64,000 bases of DNA from Sphingobacteriales bacterium (GTDB taxonomy: Bacteria > Bacteroidota > Bacteroidia > Chitinophagales > UBA2359). The notes beneath the pieces are model-generated. The model searched no databases, had not been told where the DNA came from, and saw only the letters and a list, made by a program, of their open reading frames with translations. Position 1 is the first letter of the stretch, and each line of letters opens with the position of its first letter. A program made the position numbers and the translations under genes. Shown here one piece after another: positions 36,704 through 46,990 of this stretch. The stretch lies in assembly GCA_016706405.1 (NCBI GenBank), contig JADJJT010000003.1:496001-560000 (forward strand), written 5' to 3'.

Positions 36704-37079
36704 GGCAAATCTATTTCTCTAAGAAATTATAACTACCTAATATTTGACTATGTTATAATACTAAACTTGCGGTTTATTGGTCATATCCACGCTCCAAAAG
36801 TAAACAAAATTAGACAATTATTTTTAGTTGACGGTAAATATGTAAGTCATAAACCGCTAAAACTAACGCTACACTATGCGAAGCTAAAATCTCTGTTCTA
36901 TGTTTTTCAACTTGTTATGATAATAGAAGGCAAAGTATTACCAGTCCAAAGTAGCTACGTCTGCCAACTCAAACAAAACATTTTGCTATCTTTGCTGCGC
37001 AAGCACATAATTAGTTGAAGACAAAACATAGCAGAAACAACAATTTTCGTATTTCTATTCGCACAACTCAAGGCAAGCA
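36704..37079. other. Intergenic region with the ABC-F promoter
   Basis: 376 A/T-rich bp. A -7 box TATCTTTG at 36987-36994 faces the ABC-F gene and leaves a leader of about 80 nt. A TTG-started open frame at 36767-37018 lacks any recognised domain and is not called. Confidence 0.45.
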
Positions 37080-39128
37080 ATGATTTCGTTAAACAATATA
37101 GCCGTTCAGTTTGGGGGCAAATTTTTATTCGACAATATTACCTTTACCGTTACCGAGCGCGACCGCATTGGCTTGGTAGGCAAAAACGGGGCAGGCAAAA
37201 CCACTTTACTGCGGCTGCTTATGAGCGAGTTTTCGCCAACCACCGGCCATATTAGTATGGACAACAATACTAATTTGGGCTATTTACCGCAAAATTTAGC
37301 CTTAAATCCTACTCAAACTGTTTACCAAGAAACCCTAAAAGCCTTTGCCCAACTCGAACATATTAATAAAGAATTAGCCCAAGCTGAGGCGCAACTATTG
37401 CAATTTACTGAAAGCCAAGATTTTGATTATACCTTACCCGCCTACGAGCGTTTGCTACACCGTATTGCCGACCTCCACGAACAATTAGACCAACAACGTG
37501 GAGGTAACCCCCGCGAACAAATTGAAAAAATACTTAAAGGACTGGGGTTTAAAAATGGCGATTTCGACCGCCCACTCAACGAGTTTAGCGGGGGCTGGCA
37601 AATGCGGGTTGAACTGGCTAAAATTCTGCTGCAAAACAATGATTTTTTGTTGTTAGACGAGCCTACCAACCACTTAGACATTGAAGCAATTATTTGGTTA
37701 GAAGGTTTTTTGGCCAAATATCCGGGCGGCGTTTTGCTAATCTCGCACGACAGGGCTTTTTTAGATGCTGTAACCAACCGCACCATCGAACTAGTATCGG
37801 GCAAAGCCTACGACTACCGTGCTTCGTACACCGAGTTTATGGAGCTGCGCGAAAAACGCATCGAAAAACAAATTGCCGAAGCAAACCGCCAAGATAAATT
37901 TGTTGAGCACACCCAAACACTTATCAATAAATTCAGAGCCAAGAAGAACAAAGCTAAATTTGCCCAAACATTAATCCGGAAATTAGAACGCTTAGAACGA
38001 ATTGAAATTGACGACCTCGAAGGCGATGCTATAGACTTTAGGTTTCCGGATGCTCCGCGCTCGGGACGTATTGTGGTAGAGCTGCAACATTTAAGTAAAA
38101 ATTACGGTGCAAAAGAAGTGCTGTCAAACTTAAACCTGCAAATTGAACGCGGCGAAAAAATAGCTTTTGTTGGCCGCAATGGCGAAGGTAAAACCACATT
38201 GGCCAAAATTATAGTTGGCCGCGAACCTGCAACGAACGGGGTTTGCACCCTTGGGCACAACGTAAGTATTGGTTACTACGAGCAGCACCAGGCCGAAGCC
38301 TTAGATGGCAATAACACCGTGTTTGAGGTAATTGACAATGCAGCCTCGGGGGATATGCGCCTGCGTGTACGCCACTTATTGGGTGCTTTTTTGTTCTCGG
38401 GCGAGGATGTTGATAAAAAAGTACAGGTTTTGTCGGGAGGCGAAAAATCGCGCTTAGCCTTGGCAAGGCTGCTGCTCGAGCCCTGCAATTTGCTGCTTTT
38501 AGACGAGCCTACCAACCACTTAGACATGTACGCAAAAGAAGTGTTAAAGGAAGCCCTTAAAGCCTATAACGGAACGCTTATTGTGGTATCGCACGACAGG
38601 GATTTTTTACGCGACCTTACCGACAAGGTTTTTGAGTTTAAAGACCAAAAGATTAAACCTTATATTGGCGATGTGTATGACTTTTTGAGAGATAGAAACG
38701 TTGATAGCTTAGATGCACTGAATTTAAAAACTACAAGTGCTAACAGCAACAAAGCAAATCCGGAAAATAATAAAAATACCGAAAATATCAATTTGCCTAA
38801 ATTGCCCACCACAGCAAAAGCAGCCAACAGCTTAAAACGTACACTTAGCTACGACGAGATGAAGCAAATTGACAGTGCCATTCGCAAGGCTGCCAATCAA
38901 ATAAATCAAACCGAAAATCGTATTTCACAAATCGAAACCGACATTGCCAACCTTGAAATAGCCATGAACGACCCTAATTTTTATCAAAATCAGCAAAATG
39001 CAAGCATCGAATTAGTCCGCCATACCCAGCTAAAACAACAATTAGCTGTAGAAATGGAAAATTGGGAAAAATTACAAGTAGAACACGACGCCCTTCAACA
39101 ACAACGGCAACAAATTGTAAGCGATTAG
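37080..39128 (+). CDS. ABC-F family ATP-binding cassette protein
   Basis: A 682-residue cytoplasmic protein with two ATPase cassettes and no TM segments. The first has Walker A GKNGAGKT (about residues 37-44), signature FSGGWQMR and Walker B LLLDEPTNHLD; the second has GRNGEGKT, LSGGEKSRLALARLL and LLLDEPTNHLD. Between the cassettes lies the charged P-site tRNA interaction motif linker, and the C-terminal region is a long coiled coil (residues about 590-680). ABC-F proteins act at the ribosomal E-site, rescuing stalled ribosomes or protecting against antibiotics. It resembles Uup or EttA-like house-keeping forms more than resistance forms, but this is not certain. Confidence 0.93.
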   Translation: MISLNNIAVQFGGKFLFDNITFTVTERDRIGLVGKNGAGKTTLLRLLMSEFSPTTGHISMDNNTNLGYLPQNLALNPTQTVYQETLKAFAQLEHINKELAQAEAQLLQFTESQDFDYTLPAYERLLHRIADLHEQLDQQRGGNPREQIEKILKGLGFKNGDFDRPLNEFSGGWQMRVELAKILLQNNDFLLLDEPTNHLDIEAIIWLEGFLAKYPGGVLLISHDRAFLDAVTNRTIELVSGKAYDYRASYTEFMELREKRIEKQIAEANRQDKFVEHTQTLINKFRAKKNKAKFAQTLIRKLERLERIEIDDLEGDAIDFRFPDAPRSGRIVVELQHLSKNYGAKEVLSNLNLQIERGEKIAFVGRNGEGKTTLAKIIVGREPATNGVCTLGHNVSIGYYEQHQAEALDGNNTVFEVIDNAASGDMRLRVRHLLGAFLFSGEDVDKKVQVLSGGEKSRLALARLLLEPCNLLLLDEPTNHLDMYAKEVLKEALKAYNGTLIVVSHDRDFLRDLTDKVFEFKDQKIKPYIGDVYDFLRDRNVDSLDALNLKTTSANSNKANPENNKNTENINLPKLPTTAKAANSLKRTLSYDEMKQIDSAIRKAANQINQTENRISQIETDIANLEIAMNDPNFYQNQQNASIELVRHTQLKQQLAVEMENWEKLQVEHDALQQQRQQIVSD

Positions 39129-39201
39129 ACTAATAAATTGTTAGTGCCAGTTTTTACAGCCAATTTAGTTTAATTAATCACTTATTAACAATGTTAAAGG
39201 A

Positions 39202-42166
39202 ATGAAACTATTTACTGGTGGTATTTTATTGTTGGCATGTGCTTTGTCGTTTCCAAAGTATATAGCAACCTTGCAAGCCCAAAACCAGGGCAATCAAGGT
39301 CAAAGTTTACCCTTGCCCGACACAAATAAAATTAATACCATTTTGACCGACACTTCGTATGCCAACGAATGTAGGTTGGCAGCAGTATTTTGGCATAGCC
39401 TTGACAGTAATAATTTGGCTTTTAACTGTTACTTAGAAGCCGCCGAACAATTTGCCCATGCACAACAATGGATACCTTATGCAAACATGGCGCACATGGC
39501 AGTAACTATGTATGACGCAACCCAGCCTGCCGAGTATTTACAGCTATTAATCCTTTGTGATACCATTATTGAAAATATAACCCAAAATTTAAACGAACAA
39601 CAAGCACAACTTTTAGCCGTTTATGTGCGCAAAGGCATATCGCACCGCCGTTTAAACCAACCACAGGCAGCTTTAATTGCCTACGAAAAAGCCATAACCT
39701 TAGCCAATATTTTAAATATTGAAAACAACTGGACTATTGATGCCTACCGAAATGCCGCCAAAGCACACAGCAAAAATTTAGCCTACAAAAAATCGACTGT
39801 CTATTTAGAAAAAGCCTTGAGAATGGCTAAAAAAAAACAAACAAAATAAAGCAATTGATGATGTGTTTTGCGACCTTGCTCCTGTTTACCACTTTACCAA
39901 CCAATACAACAAAATTGAGGCCTTATACAACGAAGTAAAAAATTTGCCCGATTTGTCGGCAACGCAGCAGGCAATAATAATTAATAACGTACTGCTGTTT
40001 ATTTACGACCAAAGTCAACAATACCAAAAAGGCAAAACAGCAGCTCAAAAAGCTATTCAGTTGCTTAAAAAAACGCAAAACGACCGTACAAATTACCTGT
40101 TAAGCCGTGTTTATAGCTCGTTAGCCTCTTTCGAAGATAAATTAGGGCAGTTAGATGCCGCTATATCAAGCATACAAACGGCCATACAGTACGCCAAAAA
40201 TACGCACAACGCACAAGGCCGCGATTTAGCCATGTTATACGTTGATTTAGGCAATTTTCAACTGCAAATACAGAACAAAAAAGAGGCGCTAAAAAATTAT
40301 CACTACGCTTTAATGGCCGTTGTGCCCACCCTTACCGACTCGAGTTGGCAAGCCATGCCCTTAGCTCAAAACTTACCTGTCGACTCGTGGGTAATGACAG
40401 CTTTACACCTTAAAGGCCGTGCGATTGCAAGTATATTACCCAACGATACTGCCGCACAAATTCAGGCCTTAACTTATTATATCCTTAGCTTAAAATGTGC
40501 CCAAGCCTTAAAAACCTTTGGCAGCGAAGACGATAAAATAACTGTTTCAGAGCATGTTTACCACGTTTACGAACAGGCAATTAGCACATGTCTTGCCCTT
40601 TTCAATGAAACAAAACAAATTAAATGGCAGCAACAGGCTTTTAATTTGATGGAGGAAAGTCGTGCTTTTATTTTGCGGTTAGCACTTAACGATTTACAAG
40701 GCAAAGCATTCTCACAAATTCCGGATGAATTAATGCAAACCGAACAAAACTTGCGCAATTTGGTTGCAGAAGCACAACAAAATATCATCGAATATCCGGA
40801 TAGTATAGCCCTGCAAGATAGTTTACTACGGCATCAAAAGCAATACGAGCAAATGATTGCTGCCTTAGAATCTGAGTATCCAGCCTATTACCAGATTAAA
40901 CATAATACAAAAACCTTAAGCATTGCCGATATTCAAAAGAGTTTAGTTCCAAAAACAGCTTATCTTTCGTATTTTTTAGGAGACAGCGCGTTGTTTATAT
41001 TTGCCCTCAATAAAGATACAGTTATTATAAGTCAATTTTTTTATCCGGATAATTTGAACGAAACCATTTTAAAGTTCAATGCGCATTTTACCAATTATGC
41101 ACAGCATAAAACGTCCAAAAAAGCCTATCAGCAATTAGCATACACCCTTTCAAAGTGGTTATTACAACCAGTTGTGCCCGCAATACAAGGCGCTAATTTC
41201 ATAATAATAGCCCCCGACGGAGTTTTGGGCTTACTGCCTTTTGATGTTTTGCCTATTATTGACCCACAACAAAGCACATCAACACAAAACCCCGAAAAAA
41301 ACACGCAAAATAATATCCTTTTAGGCCAACATGCTGCCATTAGCTATGCGTTTTCAGCTACGGTTCAGTTTGCACAGCCACCAAGCCACAATACCAATTT
41401 ATTGACTTATGGAGGCTACGCACCCTTGTATAATTCTGCCCTTTTAGCCGCCGACTCGCTAACCAAAAACCTAACCGACCTGCCCGAAGCCCGCCAAACT
41501 GTTGCCAATATTGCGCACAGGTGGAAAGGCGATGCCTTTGTTGCCGAACAAGCCACAAAAGACCAATTTTTAACTACTGTTGCTAATTACAGGGTTGTGC
41601 AAGTAGCCGGACACAGCATTATAAACGACAGCATTGCCAACAACTCAAAATTAGTATTCACCCAAACACAAGTAAACGCCAATAATCACTTTCTCGACTT
41701 ATCGGACATGTATGCCCTGCACCTTAATGCCGATTTAGTTATACTTAGTGCCTGCAATACCGGCTTGGGGCGTGTTGCCCGGGGCGAGGGAATAATGAGC
41801 CTTGCTCGGGCTTTTAGTTATGCGGGTAGTAGTTCGGTAGCCATGAGTTTGTGGAGCGTACCCAGCCAAGCTACCGCCATAATTATGGAAACATTTACCA
41901 AATTATTACAGGATGGAATGCCCAAACACCTTGCCTTACAAAAGGCAAAACAAGCCTATTTACAGGTAGCCCCGCCCGAACATACACACCCCTACTACTG
42001 GGCTGGCTTTATTGTAATAGGCAATACCGACCCTTTAACCGTTAATGCCGGATGGGGTAATTTTAAATGGTGGTGGGTTATAATTGGCAGTTTATTATTA
42101 GGATTTGGCTTAGTCTATATGGCTGCGAGGCATAAAAATAAATCCGGAAGCAGCCGGCTTACTTAG
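39202..42166 (+). CDS. Exported TPR-CHAT protein, frameshifted at an A9 run
   Basis: Two frames join into one protein of about 988 residues if one A is removed from the A9 run at 39829-39837 (LRMAKK-NKQNKAIDDVF). It begins with a signal peptide (MKLFTGGILLLACALSF), then tetratricopeptide-like helical repeats (residues about 55-340; for example GISHRRLNQPQAALIAYEKAITLANI). The C-terminal third is a CHAT caspase-fold domain: conserved His in VVQVAGHSIIND and Cys in LVILSACNTGLGRVARGEGIMSLARAF. A final TM segment (WWWVIIGSLLLGFGLVYMAA) has a basic tail. With this topology the CHAT domain should face the periplasm. A GTG at 39863 could start the second part alone, but the TPR array spans the junction. 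TPR-CHAT proteins are caspase-like peptidases or scaffolds; targets are unknown. Confidence 0.82.
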
Positions 42167-42185
42167 ACCCACAAAGTCAAAACAC

Positions 42186-43658
42186 CTATTTAATATGCAA
42201 ATCTAATTTGCCTTTTACCTGCAAGTCTAATCGCAGCACATTATTATCGAACTGTAAATTGGTGGGTTCAAGGGTTTCGATATGGCTGTTTAGCTGCCCC
42301 ATATTAAATTGATAGCCATTAATGGCTTCAGAAATACTTTTTTGAGCATTTATCAGGTCGTTTGTAAGGTCGTAGCTAAGACGTTCTTGTATCATATCTA
42401 AAAATAGCTTATTAATAAGCCACGATGCCTGTTTTTTTAATAAATTACTTGTTTCGAGGGTATAGTCAAAGTCTTCGAAACGTATGGTTTTGGTGTTTTT
42501 ATGGTAAACAGGTGTACCCACCACATATATATTTCCCTGCACATACTGGCCACCCAGTCCAATTTTAGCTAATAATTGTTTGCCGTTGCCCATCAATTCA
42601 ATATCGTTAACAACAACCTGCTTGTTACTGCCCGGCACTACAAAACTCAAGCCTTTAAGCTGGTCTTGTACTAAAGGTTTTATCGAATCGAGCAATACTA
42701 CCACCGGCATGTTTAAAGAAAATCCGTCATCGTTGTTTAGAACCTGTTTTATAGGTGCCGGAGGGTATCTTTCTATGCTTAGTTGAGGCTTATGGCCAAT
42801 TGAGGTAACAATTTTTGTTTTTAGCGCGATGCTCATTTTTAAAGCATTGGTGCCATAACTTACCGGAGGGGAATACATCATTTCGGAGGGCTGAAACTGC
42901 ACCCACACAGGCTTGGGCGATGGGGTAACCAAGACAGTTTTTTTTAACTCATTCCAAAAATTATGCACGGTACTTTCAAGGTCAATATGGTCGCTAATAG
43001 CTTGGTCAATGCCGGGCATCATGGTGGGCAAAACCTTGTCGAATACTTTTTGAGTGAGGTTATTTAACGAAATTTCATAACCAAAAACATCAAAACTCAG
43101 CCCCTTTGTAACTTCAGATTTAGGCGTTGTTACCGAGCGTAAATTCCAGGTATCATCTATGTAAAAATACATAGATGCGCCAATTTTTGCTTCAATATCT
43201 AATTCTTTTCGCGGCGAAGCAAGACCGGATAGTGCCGCTTTTACACCGCCCGCAATCCGGATATTCATTGAAATATTTACTAAATTATCGCTAGTTGATA
43301 CGCTTATGGGGCCTTGCCTTGTTACATGTATATTGTCGGCGTTAATTTTAGGAAAACTACTGCGCAATTCGTCGTTTGTTAAGGTATATAGTTCTTCGCC
43401 AAGTTGTTCGTTAATCATGCGCTCAACCAATTTAAGGTCAAGGGTTATGGGCATGGTAAAAAACGATTCGGGTGCCGACAATTGTTTTTCGAGGGTGGCT
43501 TGCACCAGGGCAGGCGAAGGTGGTTCAAGTCGTACAAATTGCTTCTTGACCGAATTTTTGCAAGCGTTAATACTAAAAAGCAGCAAAATAAACAAGCTAC
43601 ACCATACTGTATAGCGTTTATTTATCCGGACAGAAGGTATTTGGCCTATGAAGCGCAT
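42186..43658 (-). CDS. DUF4403 family lipoprotein
   Basis: A 490-residue protein with an N-terminal signal ending in a lipobox-like FSINAC (residue about 33). The rest is a beta-rich domain typical of DUF4403: MPITLDLKLVERMINEQLGEELY, VSTSDNLVNISMNIRIAGGVKAAL, KPVWVQFQPSEMMYSPPVSYGTNALKMSIALKTKI and FDYTLETSNLLKKQASWLINKLF. Length and repeated beta segments suggest SMP or bactericidal/permeability-increasing-like lipid-binding folds, which is speculative. It is convergent with the TPR-CHAT gene. Confidence 0.8.
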   Translation of the reverse strand: MRFIGQIPSVRINKRYTVWCSLFILLLFSINACKNSVKKQFVRLEPPSPALVQATLEKQLSAPESFFTMPITLDLKLVERMINEQLGEELYTLTNDELRSSFPKINADNIHVTRQGPISVSTSDNLVNISMNIRIAGGVKAALSGLASPRKELDIEAKIGASMYFYIDDTWNLRSVTTPKSEVTKGLSFDVFGYEISLNNLTQKVFDKVLPTMMPGIDQAISDHIDLESTVHNFWNELKKTVLVTPSPKPVWVQFQPSEMMYSPPVSYGTNALKMSIALKTKIVTSIGHKPQLSIERYPPAPIKQVLNNDDGFSLNMPVVVLLDSIKPLVQDQLKGLSFVVPGSNKQVVVNDIELMGNGKQLLAKIGLGGQYVQGNIYVVGTPVYHKNTKTIRFEDFDYTLETSNLLKKQASWLINKLFLDMIQERLSYDLTNDLINAQKSISEAINGYQFNMGQLNSHIETLEPTNLQFDNNVLRLDLQVKGKLDLHIK

Positions 43659-43791
43659 CTAAAAAAATAGTATTAAATGGGAAGGTAGCTTTTATACTTA
43701 TAAAACGGAATCTGAGAGATAGCTAAAATGCCGCAACAGCAAGTCAATGGTTAAACTGCATCAAATAAAACATTAGTTGAATTTGGGGGGT

Positions 43792-44646
43792 TTACAGTAA
43801 GGCGCAGCCCTGTGGTTGTGCCATGAGCCAATTTGCCGCCCGGTTTTTATCTAAATACCGAGATTTGTGGCTGTACCGGGTATCGTTGTGGTAAATAAAC
43901 AAGCAAGAGCCGTTCTTAATAGTGCTAATTATAGCCTCGTGCTCGTTGGTTGATACGGCTGGGCATCCCCAGCTACGCCCAAGACGGCCATGTTTTTGTA
44001 TATATTCTTCGCAAACATATTTAGCGGCGTGCATAACTATAGCGCGTTCGCGAGCGTTGTCGTTAATACCTGGTTCCATGCCATTTAAATACAACGAATA
44101 GCCGTGTTCGCCCTCGTAAGTGCCGCCGGTTACATAAAAGCCCAAACTACTTTGTAAACTCGATACGGTGTTAGAAAAACTGTTGGCGTAGTTATTTCCG
44201 CTATTTTTGCCGTGTGCCACCAACGAATGCCTTATTACCCGATGGTTTTTCATATCGAGCATATACAGACGTCTTTCTGTTGATGGTTTGGTGAAATCAA
44301 TAAGGGTTAAAATATCCGGATTTTTTAATTGGCCTTGTTGCCTCAAATTTACATATCCGGTAATAGCTTGCCTAAATACAGATTCTTGCAATTGATATTT
44401 TTCAAGCTCAAATAATTCATACAAATTATACAAACAGTCGTTAAACTGCATTACCGAAGCAGGCTCGGTACTTAAATTAATTAACGATGCGGTTGATATA
44501 TTTGCATCTGAGTTTATTATATTATTATGCGCAATTTTTGACTGAATATACGCTCCAACTTGTGCAATTAAAATAAGGGCTAACGCCATAACAATTTGGT
44601 GTAACTTTATTTTAAAAGTTTTAGTTGGGGTTTGATACTGCTGCAT
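43792..44646 (-). CDS. Murein L,D-transpeptidase catalytic domain family protein
   Basis: A 284-residue exported protein (N-terminal anchor or signal IVMALALILIAQVGAYI). The C-terminal part has the L,D-transpeptidase-like catalytic block: H206 in AIVMHAAKYV and C228 in RSWGCPAVS, with YSLYLNGMEPGINDNARERA between. These enzymes cross-link or modify peptidoglycan, or attach proteins to it, and resist most beta-lactams. The family is the variant with the short YkuD-like catalytic domain and no LysM. It lies 133 bp upstream of DUF4403 on the same strand. Confidence 0.85.
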   Translation of the reverse strand: MQQYQTPTKTFKIKLHQIVMALALILIAQVGAYIQSKIAHNNIINSDANISTASLINLSTEPASVMQFNDCLYNLYELFELEKYQLQESVFRQAITGYVNLRQQGQLKNPDILTLIDFTKPSTERRLYMLDMKNHRVIRHSLVAHGKNSGNNYANSFSNTVSSLQSSLGFYVTGGTYEGEHGYSLYLNGMEPGINDNARERAIVMHAAKYVCEEYIQKHGRLGRSWGCPAVSTNEHEAIISTIKNGSCLFIYHNDTRYSHKSRYLDKNRAANWLMAQPQGCALL

Positions 44647-44723
44647 TGGTTAAACTAATTTGGTTGGGGTTTGATGAAACGAGATAAATAATTGCAAAAT
44701 ATATTTGTTGCTTCAAAACTTGA

Positions 44724-45551
44724 TTACACAAAAATATCATTGCCCAAGTGGGGTATTAGATGATTGGTTACGGCTTTTTGCATTAATGCTTGAACGGCAA
44801 CTTGGCCATCTTCTCCTAAATTGAGCGTATAATTGTTTACATAAAGGTTTATGTGGTTCTTCATAACTTCGTCGTTCATGGTTTGGGCATATTGGCGCAC
44901 GTATGGCATGGTTTGGGCGGGGTTGGCAAATGCCCATTGTACACTTTGCCCTACTAACGTATTTACTGCCTGTTTTATTGCTTGTGGTTGGCTTCGTTGT
45001 ATAGCAATGCCGCCTAACGGAATGGGGTGTTTTGTGGTTGTTTCCCAAAAAGCGCCCAAATCGCAAAGGCATACTAAACCTTTTTGTTGGTAGGTAAATC
45101 TATTTTCGTGAATAATTACGCCAACATCTACCTGCCCGCTGGCTACGGCATCTTCAATTTCGCTAAAAAGCATTTCGGTTTTGTTTTTTGCCTCCGGATA
45201 TGCTATACTGAACAACAAATTAGCCGTAGTGTATTTGCCAGGTATGGCAACCCGCAGGTTATGATAGCCATCTTCAGCAAGATTTATGTGCTTACGTGCC
45301 ACCAACAAAGGGCCACATCCTTTACCTAAAGCACTGCCCGAATGTAATAGTTGATAATGGTTAGCTACGTGCATATAGGCAAAATATGATAATTTTGTAA
45401 TAGGTAAAGTTCCGGAAAAAGCCATTTGGTTTAAAGCCTCCACATCGGCCAAAACAGGTTCAAAAGAAAGCCCCATTGTTGGTATTTTTTTATGCACCAA
45501 GGCATAAAAAATAAACGTATCGTTAGGACAGGGCGAAAAACCAATTTGCAT
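44724..45551 (-). CDS. mqnD: 1,4-dihydroxy-6-naphthoate synthase
   Basis: MqnD converts cyclic dehypoxanthinyl futalosine to 1,4-dihydroxy-6-naphthoate, the naphthoquinone ring precursor of menaquinone. The 275-residue protein has the expected opening GFSPCPNDTFIFYALVH, LPITKLSYFAY, the GxGxGPLLVAR loop (GKGCGPLLVARK), and VDVGVIIHENRFTYQ at the centre of its periplasmic-binding-like fold. With mqnE at 26.8 kb this supports the futalosine pathway. It lies 52 bp downstream of the thioredoxin-like gene on the same strand. Confidence 0.95.
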   Translation of the reverse strand: MQIGFSPCPNDTFIFYALVHKKIPTMGLSFEPVLADVEALNQMAFSGTLPITKLSYFAYMHVANHYQLLHSGSALGKGCGPLLVARKHINLAEDGYHNLRVAIPGKYTTANLLFSIAYPEAKNKTEMLFSEIEDAVASGQVDVGVIIHENRFTYQQKGLVCLCDLGAFWETTTKHPIPLGGIAIQRSQPQAIKQAVNTLVGQSVQWAFANPAQTMPYVRQYAQTMNDEVMKNHINLYVNNYTLNLGEDGQVAVQALMQKAVTNHLIPHLGNDIFV

Positions 45552-45603
45552 GGAACTAATTAAGGCGGGGTTACTTATTTAGATAGTTAGTGTGGAGTTC
45601 CGT

Positions 45604-46868
45604 TTAATTTGTAGTTGCCGATTTGCGTTGTGCTACAATTTTGTTCACTAATTCTTGTGTTGATTTTGACGATTTTTTCTCTAATTTAGCTAAGGCAATA
45701 GCTTTTTCGGCAGCTACTAATGCTTCGGCTAACCGGCCCGTTTTAAACAATAGTGCCGCATAAGTATCGTTGTTATGATAACCGCTTTTTATAGCTATTG
45801 ATTGTTCAACCCAAGCGATTGCTTTGTCAATCAGTTTAGGGTCGTCGCTATGTAAATACACTTGCCAAGCTGCATCGTTTAACACGACAGCATCAGTTTC
45901 GTTAGAGGTAAGGTTTTTTTGAGCAATTTTGAGGTAACTGTTCCAGTCTTCAACGCCTTTATAAAATTTAAGATTGGCCAGCATAACATAGCGTTTACCT
46001 TCTTTGCCCGATTCTTTTTTAAGCAAAGCGGTAATAGTTTCCATTTGTTTGGGGTCTTTAGCTTGTATGGCTTTATCAACAGCTTTAAATGCAGCGCGTT
46101 GCAAGGTTGTCGAAACTCTTTCGGCGGTAAAGGCTTTATTGAAGGCTTTGCGGTTGGATTGTATTGCTTTGATGGCTGGCGACTCAATATCGGTGGCCAT
46201 ATTAAATAGTAGTTTTAAATTATCCGGATTTTGGTAATCAGATTTTGATAATCCGGAAATAAATGCTTTCGTTACAGCCTCTGTTTTATCATTAGTTTTT
46301 CCCGTTACGCTCAATTCTTTTAAATATTTTTGTAAGAAAGCTATTTCGCGGTTTCCGCTGTCAAATTGCTTTTCGTAGTCGGCCAATATCTCGGTGTTGT
46401 TAATACCCTTGCGCGCCTCGTCAATTAGTTGTTCGGGGCTACGTCCACCTACAATAGTATGCAGTACTTCTTGTTTTTGGGGCGACAAAAGCAACATGGT
46501 AGGATAGGCTCTGACACCGTATTTGCTAGCAATTTCGGGGCCTTCGCCTTTTTCTGCATCTATTTTATAGTTAATGAAGTATTCGTTAAAAAATCGCCTA
46601 CATTAGGTTGGGTAAAAACGTCGCGCGCCATCTTTTTACAGGGGCCGCACCAACTGGTAAAAACGTCTATAAAAATAGGTTTGTTTTTTGTGTTCGACTC
46701 TTTCAGTACCTCTTCCCATGAACCATGAAAAAATTGAATACCGGCCTCGCTCTGTTCATTTCTTGAAGCTGCGCCCGGTTTCAACTCGGTAATTTGGCTA
46801 AAGGCTGGCATAAAGCTAAAAAAGGTTAGTAAAAACAAACTAAATAAAAATTTCATAAAATAAGTCAA
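45604..46868 (-). CDS. Thioredoxin-family protein with TPR-like C-terminus, frameshifted at a T6 run
   Basis: Two frames join if one T is added to the T6 run (A6 at 46588-46593 on the plus strand): VGD-FFNEYFINYKIDAEKGEGPEIASKYG. The N-terminal part has a signal peptide (FLFSLFLLTFFSFM) and the thioredoxin CxxC at C74-GP-C77 (FTSWCGPCKKMARDVF). The thioredoxin fold continues in the second frame (VRAYPTMLLLSP with the cis-Pro), followed by a helical C-terminus of about 250 residues with TPR-like repeats (YAALLFKTGRLAEALVAAEKAIALA). It is probably a periplasmic disulfide or chaperone protein. The site reads U UUU UUA in the zero frame, a known -1 slippery heptamer. Confidence 0.78.
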
Positions 46869-46990
46869 TTTGTAGGAGTGGGCTTTATGTTTGGTTGAAT
46901 TAAGTACTGTTTTTTTGTTAATTTACTTGTGGTATCCGGATAAAAAACTAAAATCAAATAAGTGCAATTAATATGCCAAGTCGTTATTTA

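Noticed and set aside
36767..37018. 83-residue open frame starting at TTG before the ABC-F gene; its first residues (MRFIGHIHAPKVNK) resemble the start of the DUF4403 protein (MRFIGQIPSVRINK)
   Set aside because: The similarity covers only about 15 residues before the signal sequence and the remainder has nothing in common. Treated as chance or an old remnant without support.
39863..42166. TPR-CHAT C-terminal part as a separate gene with a GTG start
   Set aside because: The TPR array continues across the A9 break and one base restores a single frame, so one gene is more likely.
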